Below are positions 30,648 through 39,069 of a stretch of DNA of 64,000 nt, piece after piece. The notes beneath the pieces are model-generated. The model was not told where the DNA came from, did not search any database, and worked only from the letters and a program-made list of their open reading frames with translations. Position 1 is the first letter of the stretch; each line of letters begins with the position of its first letter. The DNA comes from Bacillus sp. ISL-7 (GTDB taxonomy: Bacteria; Bacillota; Bacilli; Bacillales_B; DSM-18226), in NCBI RefSeq assembly GCF_018613065.1, contig NZ_JAGGQW010000069.1:81430-145429 (forward strand). Direction: 5' to 3'. The position numbers were made by a program, and so were the translations under genes.

Positions 30648-31071
30648 TGTTTAAATCCCCCTTTCTTCTAAACCATTTATTCCAAACACCTATTAAGATA
30701 AATGATAGATTTACTGCTCCAAAGGTACCTAACACTTTATAATTTGGCGGTACTTCAACCACTGCTGCATGATGATCGTGAGCTTCACCACCGCTACCTT
30801 CCATGTCTGTTCCACTGTCATGATTCATTCCTTCCATGTCCGTTCCACTGTCATGATTCATTCCTTCCATGTCCGTTCCGCTGTCATGGTCCATTCCTTC
30901 CATGTCATCCCCCTCACTGGATGCATCTTGACTCTTTGTACCACTATTTTTGAGGTTCTCTGTGGCTTGTTTTATGTTTGGGCTATGAGAATGCCCCTTA
31001 TCTGCTAAAGCCCTTACATCGAATGAGAAAATAAATACTAATGTAAAAATAAGTAAATATAGTTTTTTCAA
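30634..31071 (-). CDS. Exported Met/His/Asp-repeat protein with C-terminal membrane anchor
   Basis: A 145-residue protein I cannot assign to a named family. The start is a TTG (MKKLYLLIFTLVF) behind the strong RBS GGAGGTGGAAAAG. A signal peptide ends near RALA. The middle carries an 11-residue repeat, MDHDSGTDMEG then MNHDSGTDMEG twice, followed by GGEAHDHHAA. A hydrophobic C-terminal helix (LGTFGAVNLSFILIGVW) ends in KWFRRKG. The repeats offer many Met, His and Asp side chains, suggesting extracytoplasmic metal binding, perhaps copper. It is translationally coupled to the polyferredoxin and lies next to csoR-copZ-copA. Confidence 0.7.
   Translation of the reverse strand: MKKLYLLIFTLVFIFSFDVRALADKGHSHSPNIKQATENLKNSGTKSQDASSEGDDMEGMDHDSGTDMEGMNHDSGTDMEGMNHDSGTDMEGSGGEAHDHHAAVVEVPPNYKVLGTFGAVNLSFILIGVWNKWFRRKGDLNNGNA
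30797..30906 (-). repeat. 33-bp in-frame minisatellite, about three copies
   Basis: The unit beginning CCTTCCATGTC (plus strand) recurs at 30797, 30830, 30863 and 30896, exactly 33 bp apart. It encodes the 11-residue M(D/N)HDSGTDMEG repeats. Confidence 0.9.
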
Positions 31072-31267
31072 CTTTTCCACCTCCAAAAAGTTAATTATGG
31101 ATCTAATGTTCATATGTATAATGTACTGGGGAAATTTGCAGTTTCTATGCATTTTTGTTGGATATAATATGGCATATAGATTTTCGATTCATTTGTTCAT
31201 ACAATTGTAAAATCTGACCTCTATTTTTTAAATTTAGAATTAAATTACACTTTGACTTTAATCCAAA

Positions 31268-31298
31268 CAAAAAAGAAGAACCGATGCGGCTCTTCTTT
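31268..31298 (-). terminator. Terminator of the cop operon
   Basis: Stem AAAGAAGAACCG/CGGCTCTTCTTT (12 bp, one G-U) with a following T-run on the minus strand, 50 bp past the copA stop. Confidence 0.85.
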
Positions 31299-31348
31299 AT
31301 TTCTATGATTATACATATTGTAAAGTAACCTTCACATAATGCTCATCT

Positions 31349-33565
31349 CTACATTTTAACTTTTTGCAAACGTATTGCATTGAGAACAACAGATACTGAA
31401 CTGAATGCCATTGCTGCACCTGCAAGCCATGGCGCAAGGAATCCAAGAGCAGCGACTGGGATACCAAGTGTATTATAAGCAAGAGCCCAAAAAAGGTTTT
31501 GCTTAATATTACCGATTGTTTTTTTACTCATGAAAATGGCATCTGCGATACTATTTAAATCCCCGCGAATAAGAGTTATATCAGCCGCTTCCATTGCCAC
31601 ATCTGTTCCGGTTCCAATGGCCATTCCAATATCTGCCACTGCAAGGGCTGGTGCGTCATTGATTCCATCTCCGACCATTGCCACTTTATTTCCCAGTACC
31701 TGTAATTTCTTTATTTCCTCTGCCTTACCTTCAGGAAGGACCTCAGCAATCACATGGTCGATCCCCACTTGAGCTGCAATGGCTTTTGCAGTCTGTTGGT
31801 TATCGCCTGTAATCATAATTACTTCAATTCCCATGCTCTTAAGTCGACTAATAGCAGTTTTGGATGTCTCTTTAATAGTATCTGCCACAGCAACCATACC
31901 TGCAAATTGGCCATCTATAGCAGCAAGCATAGCTGTTTTCCCAACCATTTCTAATGCATTCATCTGATCATAGGAGTTTTCGACAGGTACGTTAAACATA
32001 TTCATTAACTTCCTTGTTCCAACTAACAGCTCTTTTCCATCCACTTTAGCTTTTATACCAAATCCAGGGATGGCTTCAAATTTCGTTACATCCTTTAAAG
32101 ATATACCTTTTTCTTTTATTCCTTGAACGATTGCTTGTGCTAGTGGATGCTCTGATTGTTTTTCAGCTGAACCAACCAGTGATAGGAATTCTTCTTCTAT
32201 TAAATTTTGATCTGTGAAAACATCTGTTAATACTGGAGTGCCGTTTGTAACTGTGCCGGTTTTATCTAAAACAACAGTAGAAATTTTATGCGTCATTTCT
32301 AAATGTTCTCCGCCTTTAAACAGAATTCCGTATTCGGCAGCACGGCCTGAACCTGCCATGATGGAAGTTGGCGTTGCCAATCCCAATGCACACGGACAGG
32401 CTATAACAAGGACTGCTATCATTTTCTCAAGTGCATTCGCAAAATCACCAGGAGTTACCCATACATACCAAACGATAAACGCGAAAAGGGCAAGCGCAAC
32501 AACAATAGGGACAAACACTCCAGAAATCTGGTCAGCAAGGCGTTGAATAGGAGCCTTGGAACCTTGTGCTTCTTCCACTACTTTAATAATTTGAGATAAA
32601 GCCGTATCCCTACCTACTTTTGTTGCTTCCACTTTTAAAAATCCATTTTTATTGATCGTTGCTCCTATTACTTCATCACCTATCTTTTTATCAACTGGGA
32701 CACTTTCACCTGTCAGCATCGACTCATCAATAGCTGAGCTACCCTCAACAATTTTTCCGTCTACTGGAATTTTCTCGCCAGGCTTGATATGCAGAATGTC
32801 GCTAACGATCACTTCTTCAATTGGTACTTCCTGTTCCACTCCTGCTCTTTCAATGGTTGCTGTCTTTGCTTGAAGACCCATTAGTTTCTTAATCGCTTCA
32901 GATGAACGCCCTTTTGCTTTTGCTTCAAAAAGCTTCCCAAGAATAATTAACGTAATAAGAATGGAACTCGTTTCATAATAAAGTTCTACTGAATGGGCCA
33001 TACTTCCGATTGAAAGCAGCGATAGATACAAACTATAAAAATATGCAGCTGATGTACCTAAAGCAACAAGAACATCCATATTAGCACTCATATTTTTCAA
33101 CGCTTTATAAGCTCCAACATAAAATTGTTTTCCGATAAAAAACTGCACCGGAGTAGCCAAAGCAAACTGAACCCACGGATTCATAAACATTTTTGGAACC
33201 CAAATAAAAGAGGTAAAGGAAAAGTGTCCAACCATTGCCCATAATAGTGGGAAAGAAAGGATCGCAGAAAAAATAAATTTTCCAGTTTGTTTATCAATTT
33301 CCTTTTGACGATAATCACTTGTGTCTATTTCATCTTCCTTAATATGAGCACCATAACCAAGGCTTTCCACCTTTTTAATGATATCGCCTGAAGAGAGTTC
33401 CGCACTTTTATATTCCACTGTTGCTTTTTCCAGTGCCAAATTCACATTTGCTTTCACTACCCCATCTAACTTATTTAGACCTTTTTCGATCCGAGTAGCA
33501 CAAGCCGCACAGGTCATTCCGGTTATGTCAAATTCGTTTTTTTCATTTACAACATTTTGACTCAT
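31349..33565 (-). CDS. copA: Copper-exporting P-type ATPase
   Basis: A ~738-residue P1B-type ATPase that exports Cu(I). It has one N-terminal HMA domain with [14 protein letters not shown], where B. subtilis CopA has two. Other features are the membrane metal site CPC ([12 protein letters not shown]), the phosphorylation motif [13 protein letters not shown] and the [10 protein letters not shown] hinge. The start is [10 protein letters not shown], preceded by AAGGAG at 9 bp; a TTG three codons upstream overlaps the RBS. Third gene after csoR and copZ, with an operator-like palindrome just upstream. Confidence 0.95.
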   Translation of the reverse strand: MSQNVVNEKNEFDITGMTCAACATRIEKGLNKLDGVVKANVNLALEKATVEYKSAELSSGDIIKKVESLGYGAHIKEDEIDTSDYRQKEIDKQTGKFIFSAILSFPLLWAMVGHFSFTSFIWVPKMFMNPWVQFALATPVQFFIGKQFYVGAYKALKNMSANMDVLVALGTSAAYFYSLYLSLLSIGSMAHSVELYYETSSILITLIILGKLFEAKAKGRSSEAIKKLMGLQAKTATIERAGVEQEVPIEEVIVSDILHIKPGEKIPVDGKIVEGSSAIDESMLTGESVPVDKKIGDEVIGATINKNGFLKVEATKVGRDTALSQIIKVVEEAQGSKAPIQRLADQISGVFVPIVVALALFAFIVWYVWVTPGDFANALEKMIAVLVIACPCALGLATPTSIMAGSGRAAEYGILFKGGEHLEMTHKISTVVLDKTGTVTNGTPVLTDVFTDQNLIEEEFLSLVGSAEKQSEHPLAQAIVQGIKEKGISLKDVTKFEAIPGFGIKAKVDGKELLVGTRKLMNMFNVPVENSYDQMNALEMVGKTAMLAAIDGQFAGMVAVADTIKETSKTAISRLKSMGIEVIMITGDNQQTAKAIAAQVGIDHVIAEVLPEGKAEEIKKLQVLGNKVAMVGDGINDAPALAVADIGMAIGTGTDVAMEAADITLIRGDLNSIADAIFMSKKTIGNIKQNLFWALAYNTLGIPVAALGFLAPWLAGAAMAFSSVSVVLNAIRLQKVKM

Positions 33566-33580
33566 AAATGCCAACTCCTT

Positions 33581-33597
33581 ATACCCTATATAGGTAT
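33581..33597. promoter_or_regulatory. CsoR-like operator candidate upstream of copA
   Basis: The near-palindrome ATACCCTATATAGGTAT lies 16 bp upstream of the copA ATG, just after the hairpin that follows copZ. Its TACC/GGTA arms resemble the ends of CsoR operators, but the GGGGG core is missing. Confidence 0.35.
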
Positions 33598-33610
33598 ATT
33601 TTTTTGTAAA

Positions 33611-33637
33611 AAGAACGTGCTATCAACTAGCACGTCT
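33611..33637 (-). terminator. Hairpin between copZ and copA
   Basis: Stem ACGTGCTA/TAGCACGT with a 5-nt loop and TTCTTTTT on the minus strand. It would terminate part of the csoR-copZ transcript before copA. Confidence 0.65.
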
Positions 33638-33646
33638 TTTCACTAT

Positions 33647-33853
33647 TTATTTCACATCGTACCCCTGGTCATCGATGGTCTCCTTAATCTTTTCTAATGA
33701 AACCTCTTGTTTATTAAACTCAACATCTACTTTAGCTGCTTTTAAATCAACTTTTACAGAGCTAACACCTTTTAGTGCACCGACACTTCCTTCTACCGCT
33801 TTCACACAATGACCGCATGACATTCCTTGAACATTCAATATTACCTTTTCCAT
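33647..33853 (-). CDS. copZ: Copper chaperone
   Basis: A 68-residue HMA-fold protein with the Cu(I)-binding motif GMSCGHC at residues 10-16. It delivers Cu(I) to CopA in the cytoplasm. The start MEKVILNVQGM is preceded by AAAGGGAGTATTAAA; a GTG six codons upstream overlaps that RBS. It lies between csoR and copA, the normal order in Bacillus. Confidence 0.95.
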   Translation of the reverse strand: MEKVILNVQGMSCGHCVKAVEGSVGALKGVSSVKVDLKAAKVDVEFNKQEVSLEKIKETIDDQGYDVK

Positions 33854-33876
33854 TTTAATACTCCCTTTCACATTAT

Positions 33877-34227
33877 TTATTTTTTTATAAGTCTTTGAAT
33901 AGTGGTTATTAACTCATCAACAACTTCATGGTCACCCTCTTGAATTCTCTCGACCACACAACTTTTCATATGGCCTTCCAAGAGTACTTTAGCAACGCTG
34001 TTTAAAGCTGATTGAGTAGCTGCAATCTGAGTAATGACATCATCACAATACGTATCTTTTTCAATCAAACCTTTTATGCCACGAATCTGTCCCTCGATAC
34101 GGTTTAATCTTGTGACAAGATTTTGTTTTGTTTTATCTGAATGATGGCTTTTTCGCCCAGATGTTAAAGTATCACAATGTTCACTACTATGATGAGGTTT
34201 AATGTTAACAGGATCGTGATTATTCAT
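33877..34227 (-). CDS. csoR: Copper-sensing repressor
   Basis: A ~116-residue all-helical repressor. Counting from MNNHDP, the Cu(I) ligands C61, H86 and C90 (TYCDDV and EGHMKSC) fit the CsoR X-C-H-C pattern. A His-rich N-terminal tail (KPHHSSEH, KSHHSD) is longer than usual. The start ATG is 7 bp after AAGGAGG. It heads csoR-copZ-copA and probably represses its own promoter, whose spacer contains a CsoR-type operator. Confidence 0.93.
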   Translation of the reverse strand: MNNHDPVNIKPHHSSEHCDTLTSGRKSHHSDKTKQNLVTRLNRIEGQIRGIKGLIEKDTYCDDVITQIAATQSALNSVAKVLLEGHMKSCVVERIQEGDHEVVDELITTIQRLIKK

Positions 34228-34248
34228 TATCACCCCTCCTTCAACTTA

Positions 34249-34278
34249 ATATTACCATACCCCCCTATCCTATGTAAA
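34249..34278 (-). promoter_or_regulatory. csoR-copZA promoter with CsoR operator in the spacer
   Basis: Minus strand TTTACA (-35), an 18-bp spacer, TAATAT (-10). The spacer reads TAGGATAGGGGGGTATGG, whose GGGGGTATGG half matches the B. subtilis CsoR operator as I recall it. Bound repressor would block RNA polymerase. Confidence 0.75.
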
Positions 34279-34397
34279 TAATCAATTTTGGAAGTTTTTT
34301 ATTTTTTTATTAGCCACATGCTTTAAAATATATTTGGAAAAATAGTAAATTTTGTTATGAAAGTATTAACCCTCCATATTTGATAATACTTACAAAA

Positions 34398-34434
34398 CAA
34401 AAAAACAACGATTCATCATTCGTTGTTTTTTTGT
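34398..34434. terminator. Bidirectional hairpin between czcD and csoR
   Basis: Stem AACAACGA/TCGTTGTT with A- and T-tracts on both sides. It probably ends the cation-efflux transcript. The rest of the 34279-34654 gap includes a short hydrophobic frame without a start (about 34440-34530, minus) that may be a decayed membrane gene. Confidence 0.75.
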
Positions 34435-34654
34435 TTTGTATCAGGGTTATAAAGACCAATAAGTTAATGTATCAAAAATTCCTAAAAGTAACATCAGAAT
34501 CCCAGAAATTATGGAGAATAACCAACCTCTATAACTTTATTAACTTCCTCTTACTAAACCGTTATAGTACCTTTATACATACCCATCCAAACCATCATTT
34601 TTATGTCTAAAACAGCAACTCCTAAAAAGAAACACAACTGTTTTGTCTTAGTGG

Positions 34655-35611
34655 TTATATTGTACCTTCAGGCTGCAAGGAACAACTATAAGTTCCTTTT
34701 TCAATTTGAATAGTGGCATGTTCAATGCCGAATTGGTCATGCAATTCCTTTGTTAATTTTTGAAGCAGCTCATCATTATCATCTATTTTAGATCGAATTA
34801 TATGAACGGTTAAAGCAGCCTCTGTCGTACTCATTCCCCAAACATGCAGGTCATGAATTTCCAAAATCGTTGGTAAACCACTTAAGTAATCCTTAATTTT
34901 ATTAATATCAATGCCTTCTGGTACAGCATCCAATGACAAATTAATGGATTCCTTTAATAATCCCCACGTACCAAATAAAATGACAATTGAAATTAAAAGA
35001 CTTACTAGAGGGTCAAGCCATTGCCATCCTGACCAAAGAATAATAAGCCCTGCAATCACTACCCCAAGTGAAACTAAGGCATCCGCAGCCATGTGCATGA
35101 AAGCCCCACGGATATTTAAATCGTTTTTTCGTCCTGACATAAAAAGTAAAGCTGTAAGAGTGTTAATCACAATACCAATGATTGCTACGATGATAACAGT
35201 TTTTCCTGCAACTGGTTCTGGAGAAGAAAATCGTTGGATAGCCTCCCAGGCAATAGCACCAATTGCTACTAATAAAAAAACAGCATTGAATAGCGCAGCT
35301 AAGATGGAACTTCTTTTATATCCATAAGTCCGCTTTTTAGTAGGTGCTTTTTTTCCTAACCAAACGGCAATCCAAGCAATAATTAAACCTAAAACGTCAC
35401 TTATGTTATGTCCTGCATCCGCAAGCAGTGCTAAAGAATCCCCTAAGATACCGTATATAATTTCAACAATAATAAAAATGGTATTTAAAATAATCCCAAA
35501 TCCAAATGCAAAGCCCAAATTAGCTGGTGCATGACTATGGCTATGTCCATGACCGTGACCGTGACTGTGACTGTGCCCATGGTTATGACCATGGCTATGA
35601 TTATGTCCCAT
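34655..35611 (-). CDS. czcD: Cation diffusion facilitator, Zn/Cd exporter (CzcD-like)
   Basis: A ~318-residue CDF antiporter with six membrane helices. Two HxxxD-type metal sites are visible: LLADAGHNISDVLG and HMAADALVSLGV. The first 30 residues are extremely His-rich (GHNHSHGHNHGHSHSHGHGH). The C-terminal cytoplasmic ferredoxin-like domain contains LEIHDLHVWGMS. The start at MGHNHSHGH follows GGGAGAGATAGGA. It lies 95 bp downstream of cadA on the same strand. Zn/Cd preference is inferred from the family and the cad neighbours. Confidence 0.92.
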   Translation of the reverse strand: MGHNHSHGHNHGHSHSHGHGHGHSHSHAPANLGFAFGFGIILNTIFIIVEIIYGILGDSLALLADAGHNISDVLGLIIAWIAVWLGKKAPTKKRTYGYKRSSILAALFNAVFLLVAIGAIAWEAIQRFSSPEPVAGKTVIIVAIIGIVINTLTALLFMSGRKNDLNIRGAFMHMAADALVSLGVVIAGLIILWSGWQWLDPLVSLLISIVILFGTWGLLKESINLSLDAVPEGIDINKIKDYLSGLPTILEIHDLHVWGMSTTEAALTVHIIRSKIDDNDELLQKLTKELHDQFGIEHATIQIEKGTYSCSLQPEGTI

Positions 35612-35706
35612 TCCTATCTCTCCCACTAAAATTAAATATGACAAGCATGCTCAATTGCTTGTTGTACCCTTCCATTAAAAGGCTTCCCACTTTGGGAAGC
35701 CCCACT

Positions 35707-37842
35707 TTATTTGTCTTTTACTCGGAGAAGTCGTAAACCATTAAGTGTCACAATAAGAGTTGCTCCCATGTCTGCGAATATCGCAATCCACAGGGTTAAC
35801 CAACCTGGAATCACTAATAATAATGCTAAAAGTTTAATTCCTAATGAGAAAGTGATATTTTGCTTGATGATAAATAATGCTTTCCTGCTTAGTTTTAACG
35901 TAAATGGTAGTTTCCCTAAATCATCTGCCATTAAAGCTATATCAGCTGTTTCTATAGCTGTATCCGTACCAGCTCCACCCATCGCTATTCCGACTGTGGA
36001 TGCAGCTAGAGCTGGTGCATCATTTACACCGTCTCCAACCATTGCCACACGGTCAAATTTGTATCTTAGATCTTTAATAAAGGTTAATTTATCTTGAGGT
36101 AAAAGATCTGCTTGTATATCAGAAACTCCTACCTGCTTTCCAATCGCATTGGCGGTCCCTTTGTTATCACCCGTTAACATGATGGTTTTTTGAATACCTA
36201 ATGAGTGAAGTTTCTGTATCACTGATTTACTGTTCACTCTCACTTCGTCTGCAACTGCGAGTAGTCCCAATATTTCAGTTGAAGTACCTGCAACCATCAC
36301 TGTTTTACCTTTATTTTGCAGGTCAGAAATGGTAGCTTTTAAATTCGCTGGTATTCCATTTGATAGGACCTCATCGAATAAATTAGGGCTTCCCACATAA
36401 TACATTTTACCGCTGACCCTACCTTTGATGCCTTTACCTGTAATGGAAGAAAAGTCTTCAATCACAAGATCTTGATAAGGTAAGTTTTCCTGCTCTGCTT
36501 TCTTCATGATTGCTGAAGCCAAAGGATGCTGAGAACCCTTTTCTAAAGCAGCGATAATGGAAAGAAGTTCATTCGAATTTGAATTTGGTTGAGGTAGAAA
36601 ATCCGTTACAACAGGAATTCCTTCTGTTAAGGTACCTGTTTTATCAAAGGCAATGGCTTTAATAGCTCCCATTTCCTCTAAATGAATCCCACCTTTGATC
36701 AGAACCCCGTTTCGCGCAGCATTTCCGATTGCTGTAACAATAGATACAGGAGTGGAAATGACAAGAGCACAAGGACAACCAACCACTAATACGGCAAGAC
36801 CCTGATAAACCCATTTGCTCCAGTCCCCATCAAATAAAAGTGGTGGAAGTACGGCCACTAATAGCGAAATAAACATGATAACAGGTGTATAATACTTAGC
36901 AAAGCGATCAACAAATGCTTGTGATGGAGCCTTTTCTGCTTGAGCTTCCTCTACAAGGTGAATAATTTTTGCAATAGTCGTATCGTCCACATGTTTAGTA
37001 ACTTTTACTTCAAGCAGTCCTTCTTCATTTAGTGTTCCTGCGAACACTTCATCATCTATGGTTTTCGACACTGGAACAGATTCACCTGTAATCGCAGCTT
37101 GATTCACAGCGGATAATCCTTTAACTACTTTTCCATCCATGGCAATTTTCTGTCCTGGTTTTACAATTAAAATATCCCCAATCCGAATATCGTCCACTTC
37201 TACAGTAAATTCTTGATTACCTCTTCGTATTAACGCCTCTTTTGGAGCAATATCCATTAAGGAACGAATCGATTGTCTGGCTTTATCCATTGAATAGGAT
37301 TCTAGAACCTCACTAATGGCAAACAGGATGACAACCGTTGCTCCTTCTCCCCACTCACCGATAATTGCTGCTCCAATAACGGCGATCGTCATCAAGGTTC
37401 TCATATCAAACTCTAATTGAAATAAGTTCTTCAATCCTGTCGTAAATAGGCGATGACCGCCTACTAAAATAGAAGCCCCATACGCTAAAATCGATGAGGT
37501 ACTCTCTTCACCATACATTTGTCCTGCCATCCACCCAATGATCAAGAAAACCAATGAGGCGATAACAGATGAATGTTTTTTCAAAAAAGGCTCTTTTTTC
37601 TCTTCAAATTTTTGTTTTTCAGGTATGACTTTAATATTTTCAAAGGCCCCTGCTTTCTCTATTTCCTCTATAGTTGTTTCACCAAAAACTGTAAGTTTAG
37701 AAGCACCGAAATTTACACTTGCATTAGCAACACCATCCAGGTGTTGTACGTTCTTTTCGAACTTTGTCGCACAGCCCGCTCAGGTGAATCCCTGTACACG
37801 GTAAACGGTTTTTTCATTGGTTTGTTCTAAAGCGTTACTCAT
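35707..37842 (-). pseudogene. cadA: Cd/Zn/Pb-exporting P-type ATPase with in-frame TGA at the first Cys of its HMA motif
   Basis: The full frame runs 712 codons from ATG at 37842 (RBS AGGAGGTGAAATCTC), a normal CadA length, with one in-frame TGA at 37782-37780. The context reads [22 protein letters not shown]; family members have GFTCxxC here, so the stop replaces the first metal-binding cysteine exactly. Everything downstream is intact: CPC ([11 protein letters not shown]), [23 protein letters not shown]. If TGA is a stop, an internal start such as [10 protein letters not shown] (37584) could give a 625-residue ATPase lacking the HMA domain, which may still transport. Selenocysteine insertion or sequencing error are the alternatives. 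Its ATG overlaps the cadC stop. Confidence 0.85.
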
Positions 37843-38203
37843 GAGATTTCACCTCCTTTTGATGTTCAAATGCAATCTTTATCAATTGTCTTACATGATC
37901 ATCATCTAATGAATAAAATACTAATTTGCCCTCTTTTCGATATTTCGCTAATCCTAAATTACGAAGAAGTCGTAAATGATGGGATGCAGTAGCTGTTGAA
38001 CTTCCTACAATGTTTGCTACGTCACATACACATAATTCATCTTCTTCACTTAAGGCGTAGGCGATTTTTATTCTAGTATCATCTGATAAGGCTTTGAATA
38101 TTTGTGATACAGACATAGTATCTTGCTGTGAAATAGATCCTTTTAAACGTTTTACTTTGTCTTCAGCAACACAGGTTACTTCACATATATCATCGTGCTT
38201 CAT
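37835..38203 (-). CDS. cadC: Cd/Pb/Zn-responsive ArsR-family repressor
   Basis: A 122-residue winged-helix repressor. With the start at MKHDDICEVTC (RBS GGTGGTGAAAAA), the metal-sensing cysteines are C7, C11, C58 and C60 (DELCVCDVA), exactly the numbering of the staphylococcal CadC alpha3N site. The recognition helix region is SSTATASHHLRLLRNLG. It is expected to release its operator on Cd(II), Pb(II) or Zn(II). It is coupled to cadA, its stop overlapping the cadA ATG. Confidence 0.95.
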   Translation of the reverse strand: MKHDDICEVTCVAEDKVKRLKGSISQQDTMSVSQIFKALSDDTRIKIAYALSEEDELCVCDVANIVGSSTATASHHLRLLRNLGLAKYRKEGKLVFYSLDDDHVRQLIKIAFEHQKEVKSHE

Positions 38204-38242
38204 TTTTTCACCACCATTATTCAAACGTCTATTTGATTATTA

Positions 38243-38283
38243 GTATATGTTGGTTCAAAAAAATGGTCAAATATTTATTTGAA
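38243..38283 (-). promoter_or_regulatory. cad promoter and CadC operator
   Basis: Minus strand TTGACC (-35), 17 bp, TATACT (-10). The operator TCAAATAAATATTTGA (38268-38283) overlaps the -35 and is the same core I recall from the staphylococcal cad operator. A second, weaker arm pair (TCAAACGTCTATTTGA, 38222-38237) follows the start point. Confidence 0.85.
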
Positions 38284-38399
38284 TGTTTTATCATAAAATT
38301 TTAAATTTTCTATTGACAGAAAGAATGTCTCTGAAACAGGGTATTGACACAGACAAATAAAGTTGCATCGAGAAAACTTTTCAGGAAGAGGTAAAAGCA

Positions 38400-38593
38400 T
38401 GTCAGACAAAAAAATTTCTCGACGAGATATTTTAAAAATAGGTACTACAGGAGCATTAGGGATAGCTGGGAGTGTTTATTTAAGTAAAGTAGCCCCATAT
38501 TCCCAAATGGTTCATGCAGAAGAAAAAACAACAAGTCACAATAATCATTCTGCAAATCACTTTGTGTTATTAGGCACGATGCCTTTTTCGTAA
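38400..38593 (+). CDS. Tat-signal leader protein, apparently truncated
   Basis: A 64-residue frame behind AAGAGGTAAAAGC. It opens with a classic twin-arginine signal, KKISRRDILKIGTTGALG, then a cleavage-type segment (MVHAEEK) and a short His/Asn-rich tail, SHNNHSANHF, ending abruptly at GTMPFS within a terminator-like hairpin. It looks like the front of a larger Tat substrate, possibly a multicopper oxidase or other metalloenzyme, whose body has been lost. tatA directly follows on the same strand. A genuine tiny Tat substrate is less likely. Confidence 0.6.
38572..38588 (+). terminator. Short hairpin at the end of the Tat-leader frame
   Basis: Stem AGGCA/TGCCT with a 3-nt loop followed by TTTTT, overlapping the 3' end of the Tat-leader frame. 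Confidence 0.45.
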
Positions 38594-38614
38594 AATAATT
38601 AAGGGGTGTTTGGA

Positions 38615-38782
38615 ATGGAAAATATAGGATTTGGTGGAGCCTTAATTATACTTGTTATTGCACTAATTGTTTTTGGCCCGAAAAAACTTCCAGAGCTAGG
38701 TCGTGCAGTGGGATCTACACTTAAAGAATTTAAACAGTCAACAAAAGGGATATTGGATGATGATCACGATAAAGAAAAATAA
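38615..38782 (+). CDS. tatA: Sec-independent translocase subunit TatA
   Basis: A 55-residue TatA/E protein: an N-terminal hydrophobic helix ([18 protein letters not shown]), the invariant [12 protein letters not shown] hinge, an amphipathic helix ([12 protein letters not shown]) and an acidic tail. It oligomerises to move folded Tat substrates across the membrane. The start follows AAGGGGTGTTTGGA. It sits 21 bp after the Tat-signal frame; no tatC is in the window, so it must work with a TatC encoded elsewhere. Confidence 0.95.
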   Translation: MENIGFGGALIILVIALIVFGPKKLPELGRAVGSTLKEFKQSTKGILDDDHDKEK

Positions 38783-38798
38783 ATAAACTTCTATATAA

Positions 38799-38838
38799 AA
38801 GGTGGCTCATCATGTTAAGACGATGAACTACCTTTTTT
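38799..38838 (+). terminator. Terminator of tatA
   Basis: Stem AAGGTGGCTCATC/GATGAACTACCTT (mismatched) followed by TTTTTT. A second imperfect hairpin (AAGAGAA...TTCTCTT, about 38869-38914) follows. Confidence 0.75.
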
Positions 38839-38969
38839 ATATATTCCTAAATCACAAACAAAAAAGAGAATTGTCCTGATTGTTCTCCATTTCAATCTGA
38901 TCAGCTTCTCTTCTATATTCCATTAACTTGCTTTGAGTATATTCAATTTTCATATTATTTATAATGCTA

Positions 38970-38999
38970 TTGTATTAAATAATATTATAGCGTTATAAT
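38970..38999 (+). promoter_or_regulatory. Promoter of the amino-acid ABC operon
   Basis: TTGTAT (-35), 18 bp, TATAAT (-10), about 70 bp upstream of the solute-binding gene. An imperfect inverted repeat, AATGCTAT...ATAGCGTT, overlaps it and may be an operator. Confidence 0.55.
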
Positions 39000-39069
39000 A
39001 TATTAGTGTAATAATTCGGTAACGTACTAAAGGAAATTTAAAATAAATAGCTAAGGTGGTAGTTCTATT

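Noticed and set aside
30702..31008. Plus-strand His-rich frames (CFHCHDSFLPCPF-type repeats) opposite the Met/His/Asp protein
   Set aside because: They are antisense shadows of the 33-bp repeat; the minus-strand frame has signal peptide, RBS and operon overlap.
34380..34610. Plus-strand 76-codon frame between csoR and the CDF gene
   Set aside because: It runs through a bidirectional terminator, has no RBS and no recognisable protein features.
35707..37584. Treating the 625-residue cadA product as the natural full gene
   Set aside because: The upstream in-frame sequence encodes a clear HMA domain with its own strong RBS and cadC overlap, so the gene originally began at 37842.
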